Shown here: piece after piece, positions 1 through 8,244 of the stretch
Position numbering within the stretch: the stretch's first letter is position 1
Layout of the letters: each line of letters starts with the position of its first letter
Assembly (NCBI RefSeq): GCF_014295035.1
Contig: NZ_CP060404.1
Coordinates: 5,058,501-5,122,500 of the forward strand
Source of the DNA: Streptomyces buecherae
GTDB taxonomy: Bacteria > Actinomycetota > Actinomycetes > Streptomycetales > Streptomycetaceae
Direction of reading: 5' to 3'
DNA: 64,000 nucleotides
Notes under the pieces: model-generated
Database searches by the model: none
What the model was told of the DNA's origin: nothing
Seen by the model: the letters and a program-made list of their open reading frames with translations, nothing else
Translations under genes and position numbers: made by a program

Positions 1-1
1 G

Positions 2-151
2 ACCGTGCTGAACAAGCACAGCGCGGGCCTGGCCGTCGACGGCGGCTTCGGCTCGGTGACCCGCACCGCGGTCCGCGCCTTCCAGGACGCCAACCGGCTG
101 GTCGTCGACGGCGAGGCGGGCCCGAAGACCTGGACGGCCCTCGTCGGCTGA
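2..151 (+). CDS. Peptidoglycan-binding domain protein, C-terminal fragment
   Basis: The gene begins before the window, so only its last 49 codons are visible, ending at TGA 149-151. The peptide has the second half of a PG_binding_1 repeat: a VDGGFG turn, then TRTAVRAFQ, then VDGEAGPKTW at the end. This domain binds peptidoglycan and usually sits at the C-terminus of secreted amidases, muramidases or other cell-wall proteins. The enzymatic part, if there is one, is outside the window. The family call is secure and the full product is unknown. Confidence 0.8.
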   Translation, partial: TVLNKHSAGLAVDGGFGSVTRTAVRAFQDANRLVVDGEAGPKTWTALVG

Positions 152-279
152 CGGCGGGTCAGAGAGTCGCGCGCGGCGGGAACCCCTGCCGTGCGCGGCG
201 CCCCCATCGGACCGGCGAGGCCGCCCCGTATCGCCGCCCCGCGAGGCCGCCCCGCGAGATCGCCCCGTGCAGGCCGGGG

Positions 280-1641
280 TCAGCGCGGTGCGGGCCCGCC
301 GCGCCCCTCGCGGTTCCGGCGCGCGAGGACGAGGGCGCCGCCGAGGCCGGCCGCGGTCGCCAGGGTGACCCCGAAGGCGGTGGCCGCGCCGGTCAGCCCG
401 ACGGCGTCGGTGAGGTACCCGGCGCCGACCGCGAGCACGCCGGCCGGGGCGTAACCGCCGACGCTGAACGCGGCGTTGGCCTCGGCGAGCCGGTGGGGCG
501 GGACGCCGGAGGCGAGCAGGGACAGGCCGCCGAGCTGGCCCATGCCCTGGCCGGCCCCGGCGAGCACGGCGGCGGCGACCAGCGCCCAGACGGCCGAGGT
601 GTGCACGGCGACGACCAGCGTCACCATGCCGAGCACGATGCTGACGGCCCCGCCGACCAGGATCGTGTGCCGGGAGCGCCGCTGGACCGCGAACTGCACG
701 CACGTCGAGGCGAGGAACATCGAGAACGCCAGCGCGCCCGGCACGATCCGGCTGTCGCTGTCGAGCAGGCCGGTCAGGAGCGAGGGCCCGAGCGAGAGCA
801 CGAACGACGTCGCCACGATGCCGGGCCCGAACACCGCGACACCCAGCGCGAGGTGCCACCCACTGCCCCGTGGCACCCCCGGCATCCGCACCGAGACAAC
901 CCTGTCCCCGTCCCCGTCCCCGTCCCCGTCCCCGTCCCCACCCCCGGCCGGCTTCGCCGACGCGTGACGTACCGGTGCCGGCGCCGAAACCGGCACCGGC
1001 ATCCGCCAGACGACCAGCGCGGCCGTGCCGAGCAGCGCCGCCTCCACGACGAAGACGGTGACGGTCGGCGCGGGCAGCGTCTCGGACAGCACGCCCGACA
1101 GGAGGGGCCCCAGGCCGGCGCCGAAGACCATGGCGGATGAGGCCAGCAGGGCGCCGAGCCGGCGCCGGTCGGGGCCCGCCACGTCGGTGACGGCGGCCAT
1201 GCCCGCGGAGACGGCCGCCCCGACGGCCAGCCCCGTGAACAACCGCGCCACGATCAGCACCGCGACGTGGTGCGCGGTGGCGAACATGAGGCAGGCGGCC
1301 AGGGCGAGGCCAAGGGCGGGCAGCAGCACGGGCCGGCGGCCGAACCGGTCGGACAGCACGCCGCAGCAGAGCAGCGACGCGAGCAGGCCGACGATGTAGC
1401 TGGCGAAGACGACGGTCAACGTGGTGCCGGAGAAGCCGAGTTCGTCCTGCCACAGCACGTACAGCGGCGTCGCCGCGTTCGACAGCGCGAAGACCGCCGT
1501 GACGGGCCAGGCCGCCAGCCACACCCACCACAGCGGCACCGCCGCGCGCCCGCCCGCCGGCCCTCCCACGGCGTCGGTGCGGGGGAGCCCGCCGCCCCGC
1601 ACCGTCACCACCGCCCCCGCGGCCGTACGCCGTCCCGGCAT
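280..1641 (-). CDS. MFS transporter (drug/sugar efflux type)
   Basis: A 453-residue major facilitator transporter of the inner membrane, probably a proton-coupled exporter. Hydrophobic segments alternate in two halves, and a motif-A loop (SDRFGRRPV) follows the second helix. The two halves are joined by a hydrophilic linker containing a run of alternating Gly-Asp encoded by a hexamer repeat. The ATG at 1641 is chosen because it has a purine-rich RBS (GAAGGGG). The frame stays open upstream, but the extra part is low-complexity and overlaps the divergent regulator. The adjacent divergent ArsR-type regulator probably controls it. The substrate cannot be told. Confidence 0.85.
   Translation of the reverse strand: MPGRRTAAGAVVTVRGGGLPRTDAVGGPAGGRAAVPLWWVWLAAWPVTAVFALSNAATPLYVLWQDELGFSGTTLTVVFASYIVGLLASLLCCGVLSDRFGRRPVLLPALGLALAACLMFATAHHVAVLIVARLFTGLAVGAAVSAGMAAVTDVAGPDRRRLGALLASSAMVFGAGLGPLLSGVLSETLPAPTVTVFVVEAALLGTAALVVWRMPVPVSAPAPVRHASAKPAGGGDGDGDGDGDGDRVVSVRMPGVPRGSGWHLALGVAVFGPGIVATSFVLSLGPSLLTGLLDSDSRIVPGALAFSMFLASTCVQFAVQRRSRHTILVGGAVSIVLGMVTLVVAVHTSAVWALVAAAVLAGAGQGMGQLGGLSLLASGVPPHRLAEANAAFSVGGYAPAGVLAVGAGYLTDAVGLTGAATAFGVTLATAAGLGGALVLARRNREGRGGPAPR
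904..939. repeat. Hexanucleotide tandem repeat (GTCCCC)6
   Basis: Six perfect head-to-tail copies of GTCCCC lie inside the MFS gene and encode alternating Gly-Asp in the central cytoplasmic loop. The unit is a multiple of three, so slippage would change linker length without a frameshift. Confidence 0.9.
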
Positions 1642-1662
1642 GCCCGCCCCTTCGCTGCCTCC

Positions 1663-1769
1663 AGTACGAGTTGAGTCGAACTTAGCATGCAGTACGATTA
1701 ATCTCGTACTGAGTCCGGCCGGTGCCGCGTCGGCGCGGTCCGTACGATCCGTACCGTCCGTACTGAGGC
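1663..1769. promoter_or_regulatory. Operator region between MFS gene and ArsR-type regulator
   Basis: The divergent intergenic region has an inverted repeat at 1691-1710, AGTACGATTAATCTCGTACT (7-bp arms, 6-bp spacer). Isolated half-sites occur nearby: AGTACGA at 1663-1669 and CGTACTGAGG at 1760-1769. The spacing suits a small winged-helix dimer, so the neighbouring ArsR-type protein is the likely ligand. The role as operator is inferred. Confidence 0.65.
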
Positions 1770-1792
1770 AATCGAGCGACGGGAGGCGGCCC

Positions 1793-2176
1793 ATGCCGTC
1801 GAGTACGCACACCGTTCCGGCCGCCCGGGTGCTGCCCGAGCCCGCCGACCTGCCCGCTCCGCTGCCGGAGCCGGCCCCGGCGGAACTGCGCCTGGAGACG
1901 GTCCTGGGCGCCCTGAGCGACCCGCTGCGCCTGTTCATCGTGCGCAAGCTGCTGCTGGAGTCGGAGCGGTTCGACCACCCCTGCTCCTGGCTGGGCATCG
2001 ACCGGCCGAAGTCGTCGCTCACCCACCACTACAAGGCGCTGCGCGAGGCGGGCCTCATCCGGCAGCGCCAGTACGGCCTGGAGCGGCGCAGCCACGTCCG
2101 CGTCGCCGATCTGAACGACCGCTTCCCCGGCCTCCTCGACCTGGTCGCCGCCTGGGAGCCGCCGGCCACCCCCTGA
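1793..2176 (+). CDS. ArsR-family winged-helix transcriptional regulator
   Basis: A 127-residue DNA-binding protein. After an acidic, proline-rich N-terminal tail of about 35 residues comes the ArsR/HTH_20 fold: a LSDPLRLFIVRKLL helix, then RPKSSLTHHYKALREAGLI (recognition helix and start of the wing). ATG 1793 follows an RBS (GGGAGG). No conserved metal-binding cysteine pair like that of classical ArsR is evident, so the effector may not be a metal. It is divergent from the MFS gene with a palindromic operator between, which points to repression of the exporter and of itself. Confidence 0.85.
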   Translation: MPSSTHTVPAARVLPEPADLPAPLPEPAPAELRLETVLGALSDPLRLFIVRKLLLESERFDHPCSWLGIDRPKSSLTHHYKALREAGLIRQRQYGLERRSHVRVADLNDRFPGLLDLVAAWEPPATP

Positions 2177-2342
2177 TCGGCGGCTGAGCGGCGACGGGGT
2201 GGCTGCTGGGCGACGGCGGGCAAGAGGAACGCCCCGTCGGCGCGCTGGTGGTTCAGCGCCCGGCGGGGCGTGCCGGCCAGCGGTGCTGGCCCGGTCAGGC
2301 CGTCGTGTGCGGCCCGGCGTCGCGATATGTGGGCGAGCGGGG

Positions 2343-2765
2343 TCAGCCCACGGCCTTGCCCTGTTGGGTGGCCTGCTTGGCCGGGAAGAAGTCCTTGCAC
2401 AGCGGCGCGGTACCGGAGGGGTTCTTGGTGAACTCGGCCGTGATCCACTGCTCCTTGCCGCGGATCTTGTACCAGTAGGTGCTGTCCTGGACCTGCTGGG
2501 CGCGGACCTTGCAGTCCACGCCGACGACGGTGCCGTTCTTGAGGTTGCCCGCGTCCGTGGCGTCCTCGCTCGGGTACATCCGGACGTTGAGCGGCTTCGT
2601 GCTGCGGGTGTCGACGGTTACGTGCGGCTTCGCCGGGGCCGCGGCCCTCGTCGTGTCGGCGGCCTGCGCGGAGGCCGTGCCGAGGGCCAGCGCCGCACCG
2701 CCCGCCGCCACGCCGAGAGCCAGGGTCGCCGCCGTCACGCGGGCGCGGCGCGTCCTTGCTGCCAT
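2343..2765 (-). CDS. Secreted SH3-like domain protein
   Basis: A 140-residue exported protein. The N-terminus is a Sec signal peptide: RTRRAR, a hydrophobic Ala/Gly/Leu core, and an AQA cleavage site near residue 35. The mature part resembles a bacterial SH3 domain: LNVRMYPSEDA, then GTVVGVDCKVRAQQVQDSTYWYKI, then EQWITAEFT. Two cysteines could form a disulfide outside the cell. ATG 2765 is preferred to an in-frame ATG at 2774 because AAGGAG is 9 nt before the former and directly abuts the latter. Such small proteins are common in Streptomyces and are thought to act at the cell surface. No specific function is assigned. Confidence 0.8.
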   Translation of the reverse strand: MAARTRRARVTAATLALGVAAGGAALALGTASAQAADTTRAAAPAKPHVTVDTRSTKPLNVRMYPSEDATDAGNLKNGTVVGVDCKVRAQQVQDSTYWYKIRGKEQWITAEFTKNPSGTAPLCKDFFPAKQATQQGKAVG

Positions 2766-2922
2766 GTCACTCATCTCCTTGCGTCGTCACGCCCGGCGAC
2801 TACCGAGGCGCGAGGGTCGGGACTACACAAGCGAGGACGCGGCACTGGGGATGAAAGGTTCGGGTATGTCCGAATTTTTTCCCATTTTTCTTCTCAAGAT
2901 CGAATGCGACCAGGAACGACAG

Positions 2923-2968
2923 CGGCGAGGGCCGACGCCGGGCTCGCACCCCGCGCCGGCCCTCGCCG
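2923..2968 (-). terminator. Rho-independent-type hairpin after the mscR operon
   Basis: A perfect 12-bp stem (CGGCGAGGGCCG with its complement at 2957-2968) encloses a 22-nt loop, just downstream of the MBL gene stop. There is no U tract, as usual in Streptomyces. Confidence 0.65.
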
Positions 2969-2976
2969 AGCCGCGC

Positions 2977-3651
2977 TCAGTGGCCGCGCGCGATCCACTC
3001 CTCCAGGTGCGGCGCCTCGGCGCCGATCGTCGTGGAGTCGCCGTGCCCGGTACGTACCACCGTCTCGGCCGGCAGCGTCAGCAGCCGGTCGCGGATCGAG
3101 TCGATGATCGTCGGGAACGAGGAGTACGAGCGCCCGGTGGCGCCGGGCCCGCCCTGGAACAGCGTGTCGCCCGAGAACAGCGTGCCCACGCCCGAGAGGC
3201 CGCCCTCGTCCGGCGCCCCGGCCGTCAGCGTCGGCGCGTACAGGCACACCGCGCCGGGGGAGTGCCCGGGCGTGTGCAGCACCCGCAACTCGGTGTCGGC
3301 GACGGTGAGCACGTCACCCTCCACCAGCCGCCCGTCCGGCGCCCGGTGCGGGTGCCGCATCCGCCACAGCGCCTCGTCCTCCGGGTGCAACAGGATGGGC
3401 GCCCCGGTGGCGTCGGCGACCTCGGGGGCCGCGTCGATGTGGTCGTCGTGGCCGTGCGTGCACAGGATGCCGAGCAGCCGCCGGTCGCCGACCGCGTCGA
3501 TGATGGCCCGCGCGTCGTGCGCGGCGTCGATGACGTACACCTCGCGGTCGTCGCCGACCAGCCAGACGTTGTTGTCCACCTCCCACGTCCCGCCGTCGAG
3601 CGAGAACGTCCCGGAGGTGACCAGGTGGTCGATGCGCGCCTCGCCGGTCAC
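2977..3651 (-). CDS. MBL-fold metallohydrolase (mscR partner)
   Basis: A 224-residue metallo-beta-lactamase-fold hydrolase. The metal-binding motif THGHDDHID is clear, followed by HTPGHSPG and FSGDTLF, the glyoxalase II-like order. Its GTG start at 3651 overlaps the mscR stop (GTGA), so the two are translationally coupled. In actinobacteria this arrangement suggests hydrolysis of the S-formylmycothiol made by MscR, releasing formate and mycothiol. That substrate is inferred from context; a general thioester hydrolase remains possible. The frame is open upstream but would run inside mscR. Confidence 0.88.
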   Translation of the reverse strand: MTGEARIDHLVTSGTFSLDGGTWEVDNNVWLVGDDREVYVIDAAHDARAIIDAVGDRRLLGILCTHGHDDHIDAAPEVADATGAPILLHPEDEALWRMRHPHRAPDGRLVEGDVLTVADTELRVLHTPGHSPGAVCLYAPTLTAGAPDEGGLSGVGTLFSGDTLFQGGPGATGRSYSSFPTIIDSIRDRLLTLPAETVVRTGHGDSTTIGAEAPHLEEWIARGH

Positions 3652-4745
3652 AGGATCACCACCGAACGCAGCACCTCGCCGCGGTGCATCTTGGCGAACG
3701 CCTCCTCGATGTCGTCCAGCGTGATCGTCTCGCTGACGAACGCGTCGAGGTCGAGCCGCCCCTGCTGGTACAGGTCGATGAGCATCGGGAAGTCGCGCGA
3801 GGGCAGGCAGTCGCCGTACCAGGACGACTTGAGCACCCCGCCGCGCCCGAACACGTCGAGCAGCGGCAGCTCCAGCTTCATCTCCGGCGTCGGCACGCCG
3901 ACCAGGACGACGGTGCCGGCCAGGTCGCGGGCGTAGAACGCCTGCTGGTACGTCTCCGGGCGGCCGACCGCCTCGATGACGACGTCGGCGCCGTTGCCGT
4001 CGGTCAGCCCGCGCACGGCCTCGACCACGTCCGTGGTGCGCCCGTTGACGGTGTGCGTGGCGCCGAGTCCGCGCGCCTGCTCCAGCTTGCGGTCGTCCAG
4101 GTCCACCGCGATGATCCTGGCGGCCCCGGCCAGCCGGGCGCCCGCGATCGCGGCGATGCCCACACCGCCGCAGCCGATGACAGCGACGGAGTCGCCCCGG
4201 CCCACGTTGCCGGTGTTGATGGCGGCGCCGATGCCGGCCATCACGCCGCAGCCGAGCAGGCCGGCGGCGGCCGGCGAGGCGGCCGGGTCCACCTTGGTGC
4301 ACTGGCCGGCGGCCACCAGCGTCTTCTCCGCGAACGCCCCGATGCCCAGCGCCGGCGTCAGCTCGGCGCCGGCCGACGGGCCCTCGGCCAGGGTCATCTT
4401 CTGGGTGGCGTTGTGGGTCGCGAAGCAGTACCACGGGCGGCCCCGCTTGCACGCCCGACACTGGCCGCACACCGCGCGCCAGTTCAGGATCACGAAGTCG
4501 CCGGGCGCCACGTCGCTCACCCCGTCGCCGACCGACTCCACGACGCCCGCCGCCTCGTGCCCGAGCAGGAACGGGAAGTCGTCGTTGATGCCGCCCTCAC
4601 GGTAGTGCAGGTCGGTGTGGCACACGCCGCACGCCTGGACCCGTACGACCGCCTCGCCCGGACCCGGGTCGGGCACCACGATGGTCTCCACCCGGACCGG
4701 CTGCCCCTTGCCCAGGGCCACCACGCCACGCACCTGCTGTGCCAT
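3648..4745 (-). CDS. mscR: S-(hydroxymethyl)mycothiol dehydrogenase
   Basis: A 365-residue zinc-dependent medium-chain dehydrogenase that oxidises the formaldehyde-mycothiol adduct with NAD+, and may also reduce S-nitrosomycothiol. Visible are the catalytic zinc site (CGVCHTD and GHEAAGVVE), the structural zinc cysteines (CGQCRACKRGRPWYC), the Rossmann motif GCGGVG and an acidic residue after the following strand for NAD(H). Length and sequence fit the mycothiol-dependent actinobacterial branch. It is the first gene of a coupled operon with the MBL hydrolase, giving a two-step formaldehyde detoxification route. Confidence 0.93.
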   Translation of the reverse strand: MAQQVRGVVALGKGQPVRVETIVVPDPGPGEAVVRVQACGVCHTDLHYREGGINDDFPFLLGHEAAGVVESVGDGVSDVAPGDFVILNWRAVCGQCRACKRGRPWYCFATHNATQKMTLAEGPSAGAELTPALGIGAFAEKTLVAAGQCTKVDPAASPAAAGLLGCGVMAGIGAAINTGNVGRGDSVAVIGCGGVGIAAIAGARLAGAARIIAVDLDDRKLEQARGLGATHTVNGRTTDVVEAVRGLTDGNGADVVIEAVGRPETYQQAFYARDLAGTVVLVGVPTPEMKLELPLLDVFGRGGVLKSSWYGDCLPSRDFPMLIDLYQQGRLDLDAFVSETITLDDIEEAFAKMHRGEVLRSVVIL

Positions 4746-5095
4746 GCGAGCTACCTCTCTCTACGTTTCGCGCCCCGCGGTTCCACTTCCGCGCACCGCG
4801 CGGCCCCCACTCTCGTACGCCGCGCCCCGACCGTCCAACCGACGCGGCCCACGCCACGACGTGCGACGTCGGCGAACCGGCCCAGCGCCAACCCCCACGC
4901 CCCGCCGCCCCGAGCCCGCGCGCCAGCGACCGTACGAGACCACACCGGACCGGAAGGGAGACCGCACGAGAGCGGATGGGACCGCACGAGACCGTATGAG
5001 AACGGGGTGGCACCGGACGAGGCCGGACGAGACCGTACGGGGCCGGGAGGAGAGGGAGGGGAAAGGATCGGGGAAAGGGGTCAGGGGGGCAGGGG
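4746..5095. other. Gene-free region with degenerate direct repeats
   Basis: About 350 bp upstream of mscR contain no convincing gene. From about 4930 to 5050 there are several degenerate copies of a GACCGYACGAGA-like motif (for example ACCGCACGAGA and ACCGTACGAGA). The mscR promoter must lie here, but no clear -10/-35 pair was identified. Confidence 0.5.
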
Positions 5096-5467
5096 TCAGC
5101 GGGTGGGGGTGGTGTCCTCGTCATCGGCCGGTTCGTCCGCCGCGTCGGCGGTCAGCCGCTCGCCCCGGCACGCGGCGATCCGCAGGGCCTTCTCGGACGA
5201 GAGCACCAGTTCGCTCAGCGCGCACCGGAGCTGGTCCTCCGACGCCGTGCTGTGCAGGGTGGCCCGGGCGTGCTCGGTCACCGACGCCACGTGGTCGAGC
5301 GCGCCGTCCTCCATGCTCTGCATGAGGTTGGCCAGGGGGCTGTCCGCGGCCTCGCTGGCCACGTAGCACGAGTCGCCGTGCGGCCCCACGTACCGCTTCG
5401 GGTGCTGCCACGCGGTGTGCCGCAACAGGGCCGCCACACCCTGATTCCACTCGCGTTCCTGGCTCAC
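5096..5467 (-). CDS. Hypothetical small acidic protein
   Basis: A 123-residue predicted cytoplasmic protein that I do not recognise. It starts SQEREWNQGVAALLRHTAW, has a probably helical middle with two cysteines, and an acidic tail ending in DEDTTPTR. There is no signal peptide or membrane segment. GTG 5467 is chosen because AGGAGAAGGG lies about 10 nt upstream; a TTG at 5497 has no RBS. It stands alone between mscR and a MarR gene on the same strand. Confidence 0.65.
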   Translation of the reverse strand: MSQEREWNQGVAALLRHTAWQHPKRYVGPHGDSCYVASEAADSPLANLMQSMEDGALDHVASVTEHARATLHSTASEDQLRCALSELVLSSEKALRIAACRGERLTADAADEPADDEDTTPTR

Positions 5468-5821
5468 CTGCCGTGTTCCCTTCTCCTGTGGGGGCAACTA
5501 TGCGGAAACTAGGGAAATCCGCGCACGTCTGGGCAGTTGCCCAGGCCCCGGCCACGACCGTGACCGTGACCGCTAGCGCGGCCACTCTCGCATTGGGGCG
5601 CGCCCGCCACCAGGGGGCCGCGTGGTGTCCGCGTACCCGCTCCGTCGCGCTGTGTGCCCGACTCGCCGCGAGCGATACGGAGAGCCACCGCGCGGCTCGT
5701 GCCGCGCGCGGCGACGCCGTCGACGCGACCGCCGCGCGCGAATCGGGCGCGAACGGGCACGGCCGGACGGGCGCGGACGCGATGGGGCGCGGCCCGGCGG
5801 AGCGGGCGCGAGCGGGCGCGC
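5468..5821. other. Gene-free region
   Basis: About 350 bp between the MarR stop and the upstream end of the small hypothetical gene. The open frames here have poor codon composition. I see no hairpin or operator worth naming. Confidence 0.4.
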
Positions 5822-6316
5822 TCAGGCGTGGCCGGGCCGTCCGGGCGGGGTGTCGAGGTGCGCGTTGACGCGGCCGAGCAGGGCGAAGAGTTGCCTGCGC
5901 TCGTCGTGGTCGAGCGGGGCCATGACGCGCTCGTTGACGTCGGCGAGGACGCGGTCGAGTTCCGCGAGGCGGCGCTCGCCGCTGTCGGTGAGGGTGACGA
6001 CGTTGCGGCGCCGGTCGACCGGGTCGGGGGCGCGGCGCACCCAGCCGCCGTCCGCGAGGTCGTTGAGGACGGCGACGAGGTCGCTCTTGTAGATCCGGGT
6101 GCGGTCGGAGAGGGCCGCCTGGCTCGCCGACCCGAACTCGGCGAGCGTGGCGAGCACCACGAAGTGGTCCTTGCGGGCCCCCACCGCGCCGAGCGCGTCG
6201 CCCGCCACGCGCCGCAGTTGCGCGGCGGTCATCCCGACGAGGCGCGAGAGCTGGCCCTTGAGCCGCTCGGGGGTCTCGTCGCCGCGGTCGAAGCGCGTCT
6301 CGTCGCCGGTCTCCAT
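5822..6316 (-). CDS. MarR-family transcriptional regulator
   Basis: A 164-residue winged-helix regulator. The MarR core is clear: an N-terminal helix (RLKGQLSRLV), LATLAEFGSASQAALSDRTRIYKSDLVAVLNDL as the HTH (residues about 55-88), and the wing with the family signature DPVDRRRNVVTLTDSGERRL. It is divergent from the SnoaL-like gene, with two strong palindromes between them, so it probably represses both genes and is released by a small, perhaps aromatic, ligand. The ligand cannot be inferred. Confidence 0.9.
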   Translation of the reverse strand: METGDETRFDRGDETPERLKGQLSRLVGMTAAQLRRVAGDALGAVGARKDHFVVLATLAEFGSASQAALSDRTRIYKSDLVAVLNDLADGGWVRRAPDPVDRRRNVVTLTDSGERRLAELDRVLADVNERVMAPLDHDERRQLFALLGRVNAHLDTPPGRPGHA

Positions 6317-6335
6317 GCCGACAGCCTAGCTGTTG

Positions 6336-6382
6336 CGTTAGTGGTACTAACGATATACGTTCGTAAGGAATCCTAACGTTAG
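6336..6382. promoter_or_regulatory. Two palindromic operators for the MarR regulator
   Basis: In the divergent promoter region, CGTTAGT-GGT-ACTAACG (6336-6352, 7-bp arms) is followed by a perfect 10-bp palindrome CTAACGTTAG (6373-6382). Both contain the GTTAG/CTAAC half-site. The local DNA is AT-rich compared with its surroundings. Binding by the adjacent MarR protein is inferred. Confidence 0.72.
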
Positions 6383-6408
6383 TAATCCTAACCGTTTGAG
6401 AGGCCGCC

Positions 6409-6843
6409 ATGACCGGCACCGAAACCCTGCTCCGAGACCTCGCCGACCGCGCCGAGCTGTCCGACCTGGTCGCCCGCCACAGCCTGTGGATCGACGAGGG
6501 CCGCTACGACGAGACCGACCGCCTCTTCACCCAGGACGTCGTGGTCACCTCGCTGCGCGGCGAGGCCCACGGCATCGAGCAACTCGTCGACCTCGTCCGC
6601 GCGCGCCACGACGACTACGCCCGCACCCTGCACAACAAGTCCAACCTCGTCATCGAGATCGACGGCGCGACCGCCACGGTGCGGGCCCACGACATCGCCG
6701 TCTTCGTCATCGATGACACGACGGAGGCCGTCGCCGCCGGCATCCACCGCTACCGGGCCCGCCGCACCGACGCCGGCTGGCGCTTCGACCGCCTCGACGT
6801 CACCCCGGTCGCCCTGACCACGGCCCTCGAGCGGGCGCTGTAG
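6409..6843 (+). CDS. SnoaL-like / NTF2-fold protein
   Basis: A 144-residue cone-shaped NTF2-fold protein. It begins with the usual helix (LADRAELSDLVARHSLWIDEGRYDETDRLFTQD) followed by alternating strands, with HNKSNLVIEIDG and a C-terminal RRTDAGWRFDRLDV strand. The family includes isomerases, cyclases and dehydratases as well as non-enzymatic binders. An RBS (GAGAGG) precedes ATG 6409. It is the probable target of the divergent MarR regulator, which suggests a role in handling a toxic small molecule. Confidence 0.82.
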   Translation: MTGTETLLRDLADRAELSDLVARHSLWIDEGRYDETDRLFTQDVVVTSLRGEAHGIEQLVDLVRARHDDYARTLHNKSNLVIEIDGATATVRAHDIAVFVIDDTTEAVAAGIHRYRARRTDAGWRFDRLDVTPVALTTALERAL

Positions 6844-6981
6844 GGGCGCCGGGTCCCCGCCCTCCGGGGCGGCGGCCTGGTCGGCATCCGTGGCCGGCCG
6901 CGAGCCCGTTACCGTTCCCGTCGCCTGACGTACGGACATGGCACGGCCCCGGCCGGGCGGACCGGTCGGGGCCGAGGCGTC

Positions 6982-7431
6982 TCAGGCCGCTCGGGACGAT
7001 GTGCCGCAGGCGTCCGCGATGGCCAGGGTGTCCCAGTAGAACGGGCGGACCTCGGTGATCCGGCCGCCCTCGACCGTGACCGTCTGCAGGATCGGAAAGG
7101 CGAGTTCACGGCCGGTCGCCCGCGCGCGGGCACGCACGTGGGTGAGGACGACCGCGGTCGCGCCGGTAGCGAGGAACTCCTGCTCCACCATCTCGAACGA
7201 CTCCCAGGTCCGCGCCATCGCGAGGAAGAACCGCCGAATGCCGTCGCGCCCGCGCCACGTGCCCCCGTACGGCAGGCCGTCGGCCTGGTGCAGCGTGACG
7301 TCCGGCGCGAAGAAGGGGGCGAGGAGTGCGAAGGACGCCTCGCCGGGTCCGCCGGCCGCCAGGTACGCGGCCTCGGCCGCGTACATCCCACTGAGGACCG
7401 TCGCGGCGTCCGCCGCTGGTGACATCGTCAT
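6982..7431 (-). CDS. SnoaL-like / NTF2-fold protein (ketosteroid-isomerase-like)
   Basis: A 149-residue NTF2-fold protein, convergent with the previous one but from another subgroup. Helices near the N-terminus (VLSGMYAAEAAYLAAG) precede FAPDVTLHQADGLPYGGTWRGRDGIRRFF, the classic polyketide-cyclase-like segment, and it ends with GGRITEVRPFYWDT. Such proteins are typically small-molecule isomerases, cyclases or stress proteins. No catalytic assignment is made. Confidence 0.8.
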   Translation of the reverse strand: MTMSPAADAATVLSGMYAAEAAYLAAGGPGEASFALLAPFFAPDVTLHQADGLPYGGTWRGRDGIRRFFLAMARTWESFEMVEQEFLATGATAVVLTHVRARARATGRELAFPILQTVTVEGGRITEVRPFYWDTLAIADACGTSSRAA

Positions 7432-7559
7432 GCCGCCAGCGTGGTGGCCCCGGCGGGGTGGTGCTGGCGGTCATCGGACGTTGTGGTCCGCCCACGAGAG
7501 ACGGTTCTGGCACGACTTCCGTGACGGACCCACGATGGGTGATCGGTGCCATGGCACGG

Positions 7560-8039
7560 TCAGATCTGGTGATCCGGGTTGCGGGCGTTCCAGTACGTGA
7601 CTACCGATGCGCGTTGCTCGTGGAGACTCACGACGTCGCCGGGGAGCGCGGGGGCGAAGATGTCGACTGTCACGGGAGCTTCGTTCTCGGCCTCCGAGGG
7701 GAGCACATAAGCCTGTCGCCCGTTGGTGAACTGCCGCAGTTGGCCGGAAGGGTGGACGTTCGGGCGAGCCCCCTGGCAGCAGAGCAGCCGGCCCTCACGT
7801 TCCAGTCGCCTCCGGAGCCGGACGAGGCAGTCGAGGTAGTCCGACCCCCTGATGACGGCCCGGGAGTGACCGTCAAGAAGCTCGATCAGCCCTGCGGAGG
7901 GGGTACTGATCTGGACGGTGACCTCTTGCGTGCCACCCTCCGCGTCAACGGTCCGCAGGCGTACCCTCTCGGCCCACTCCGGTGGAGGCTCACTGCTACG
8001 GGGTCTTCTCCCCTGGGACGGACGGTGCACAGCGGTCAT
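7560..8039 (-). CDS. Hypothetical protein
   Basis: A 159-residue protein that I do not recognise. After a basic, proline-rich start it shows LRTVDAEGGTQEVTVQISTP, LIELLDGHSRAVIRGSDYLDCLVRLRRRLE and LLCCQGARPNVHPSG. The Cys-Cys-Gln and NVHPSGQ segments could form a small active or binding site. There is no signal peptide or membrane helix. ATG 8039 is the first plausible start; the frame remains open upstream into low-complexity sequence. Confidence 0.6.
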   Translation of the reverse strand: MTAVHRPSQGRRPRSSEPPPEWAERVRLRTVDAEGGTQEVTVQISTPSAGLIELLDGHSRAVIRGSDYLDCLVRLRRRLEREGRLLCCQGARPNVHPSGQLRQFTNGRQAYVLPSEAENEAPVTVDIFAPALPGDVVSLHEQRASVVTYWNARNPDHQI

Positions 8040-8244
8040 GATCACCGCTGGTGGTGGTGTCGGGCAAGGCTTCGCCACGCCAACAGCACGCGCCCGCACG
8101 GGAGGTTGAGGCCAGCGCGGGCGAACATCAGGCGTCCGTGCTGGCATGTTGTTGGGGACGTCGCGACGCGGAGGCGAGCCGGACCGAGACCGGGGCGGTC
8201 GGCGTCCGGGACCCCTCCCGGGCGCGCGCGGATAGAACGGCCTC

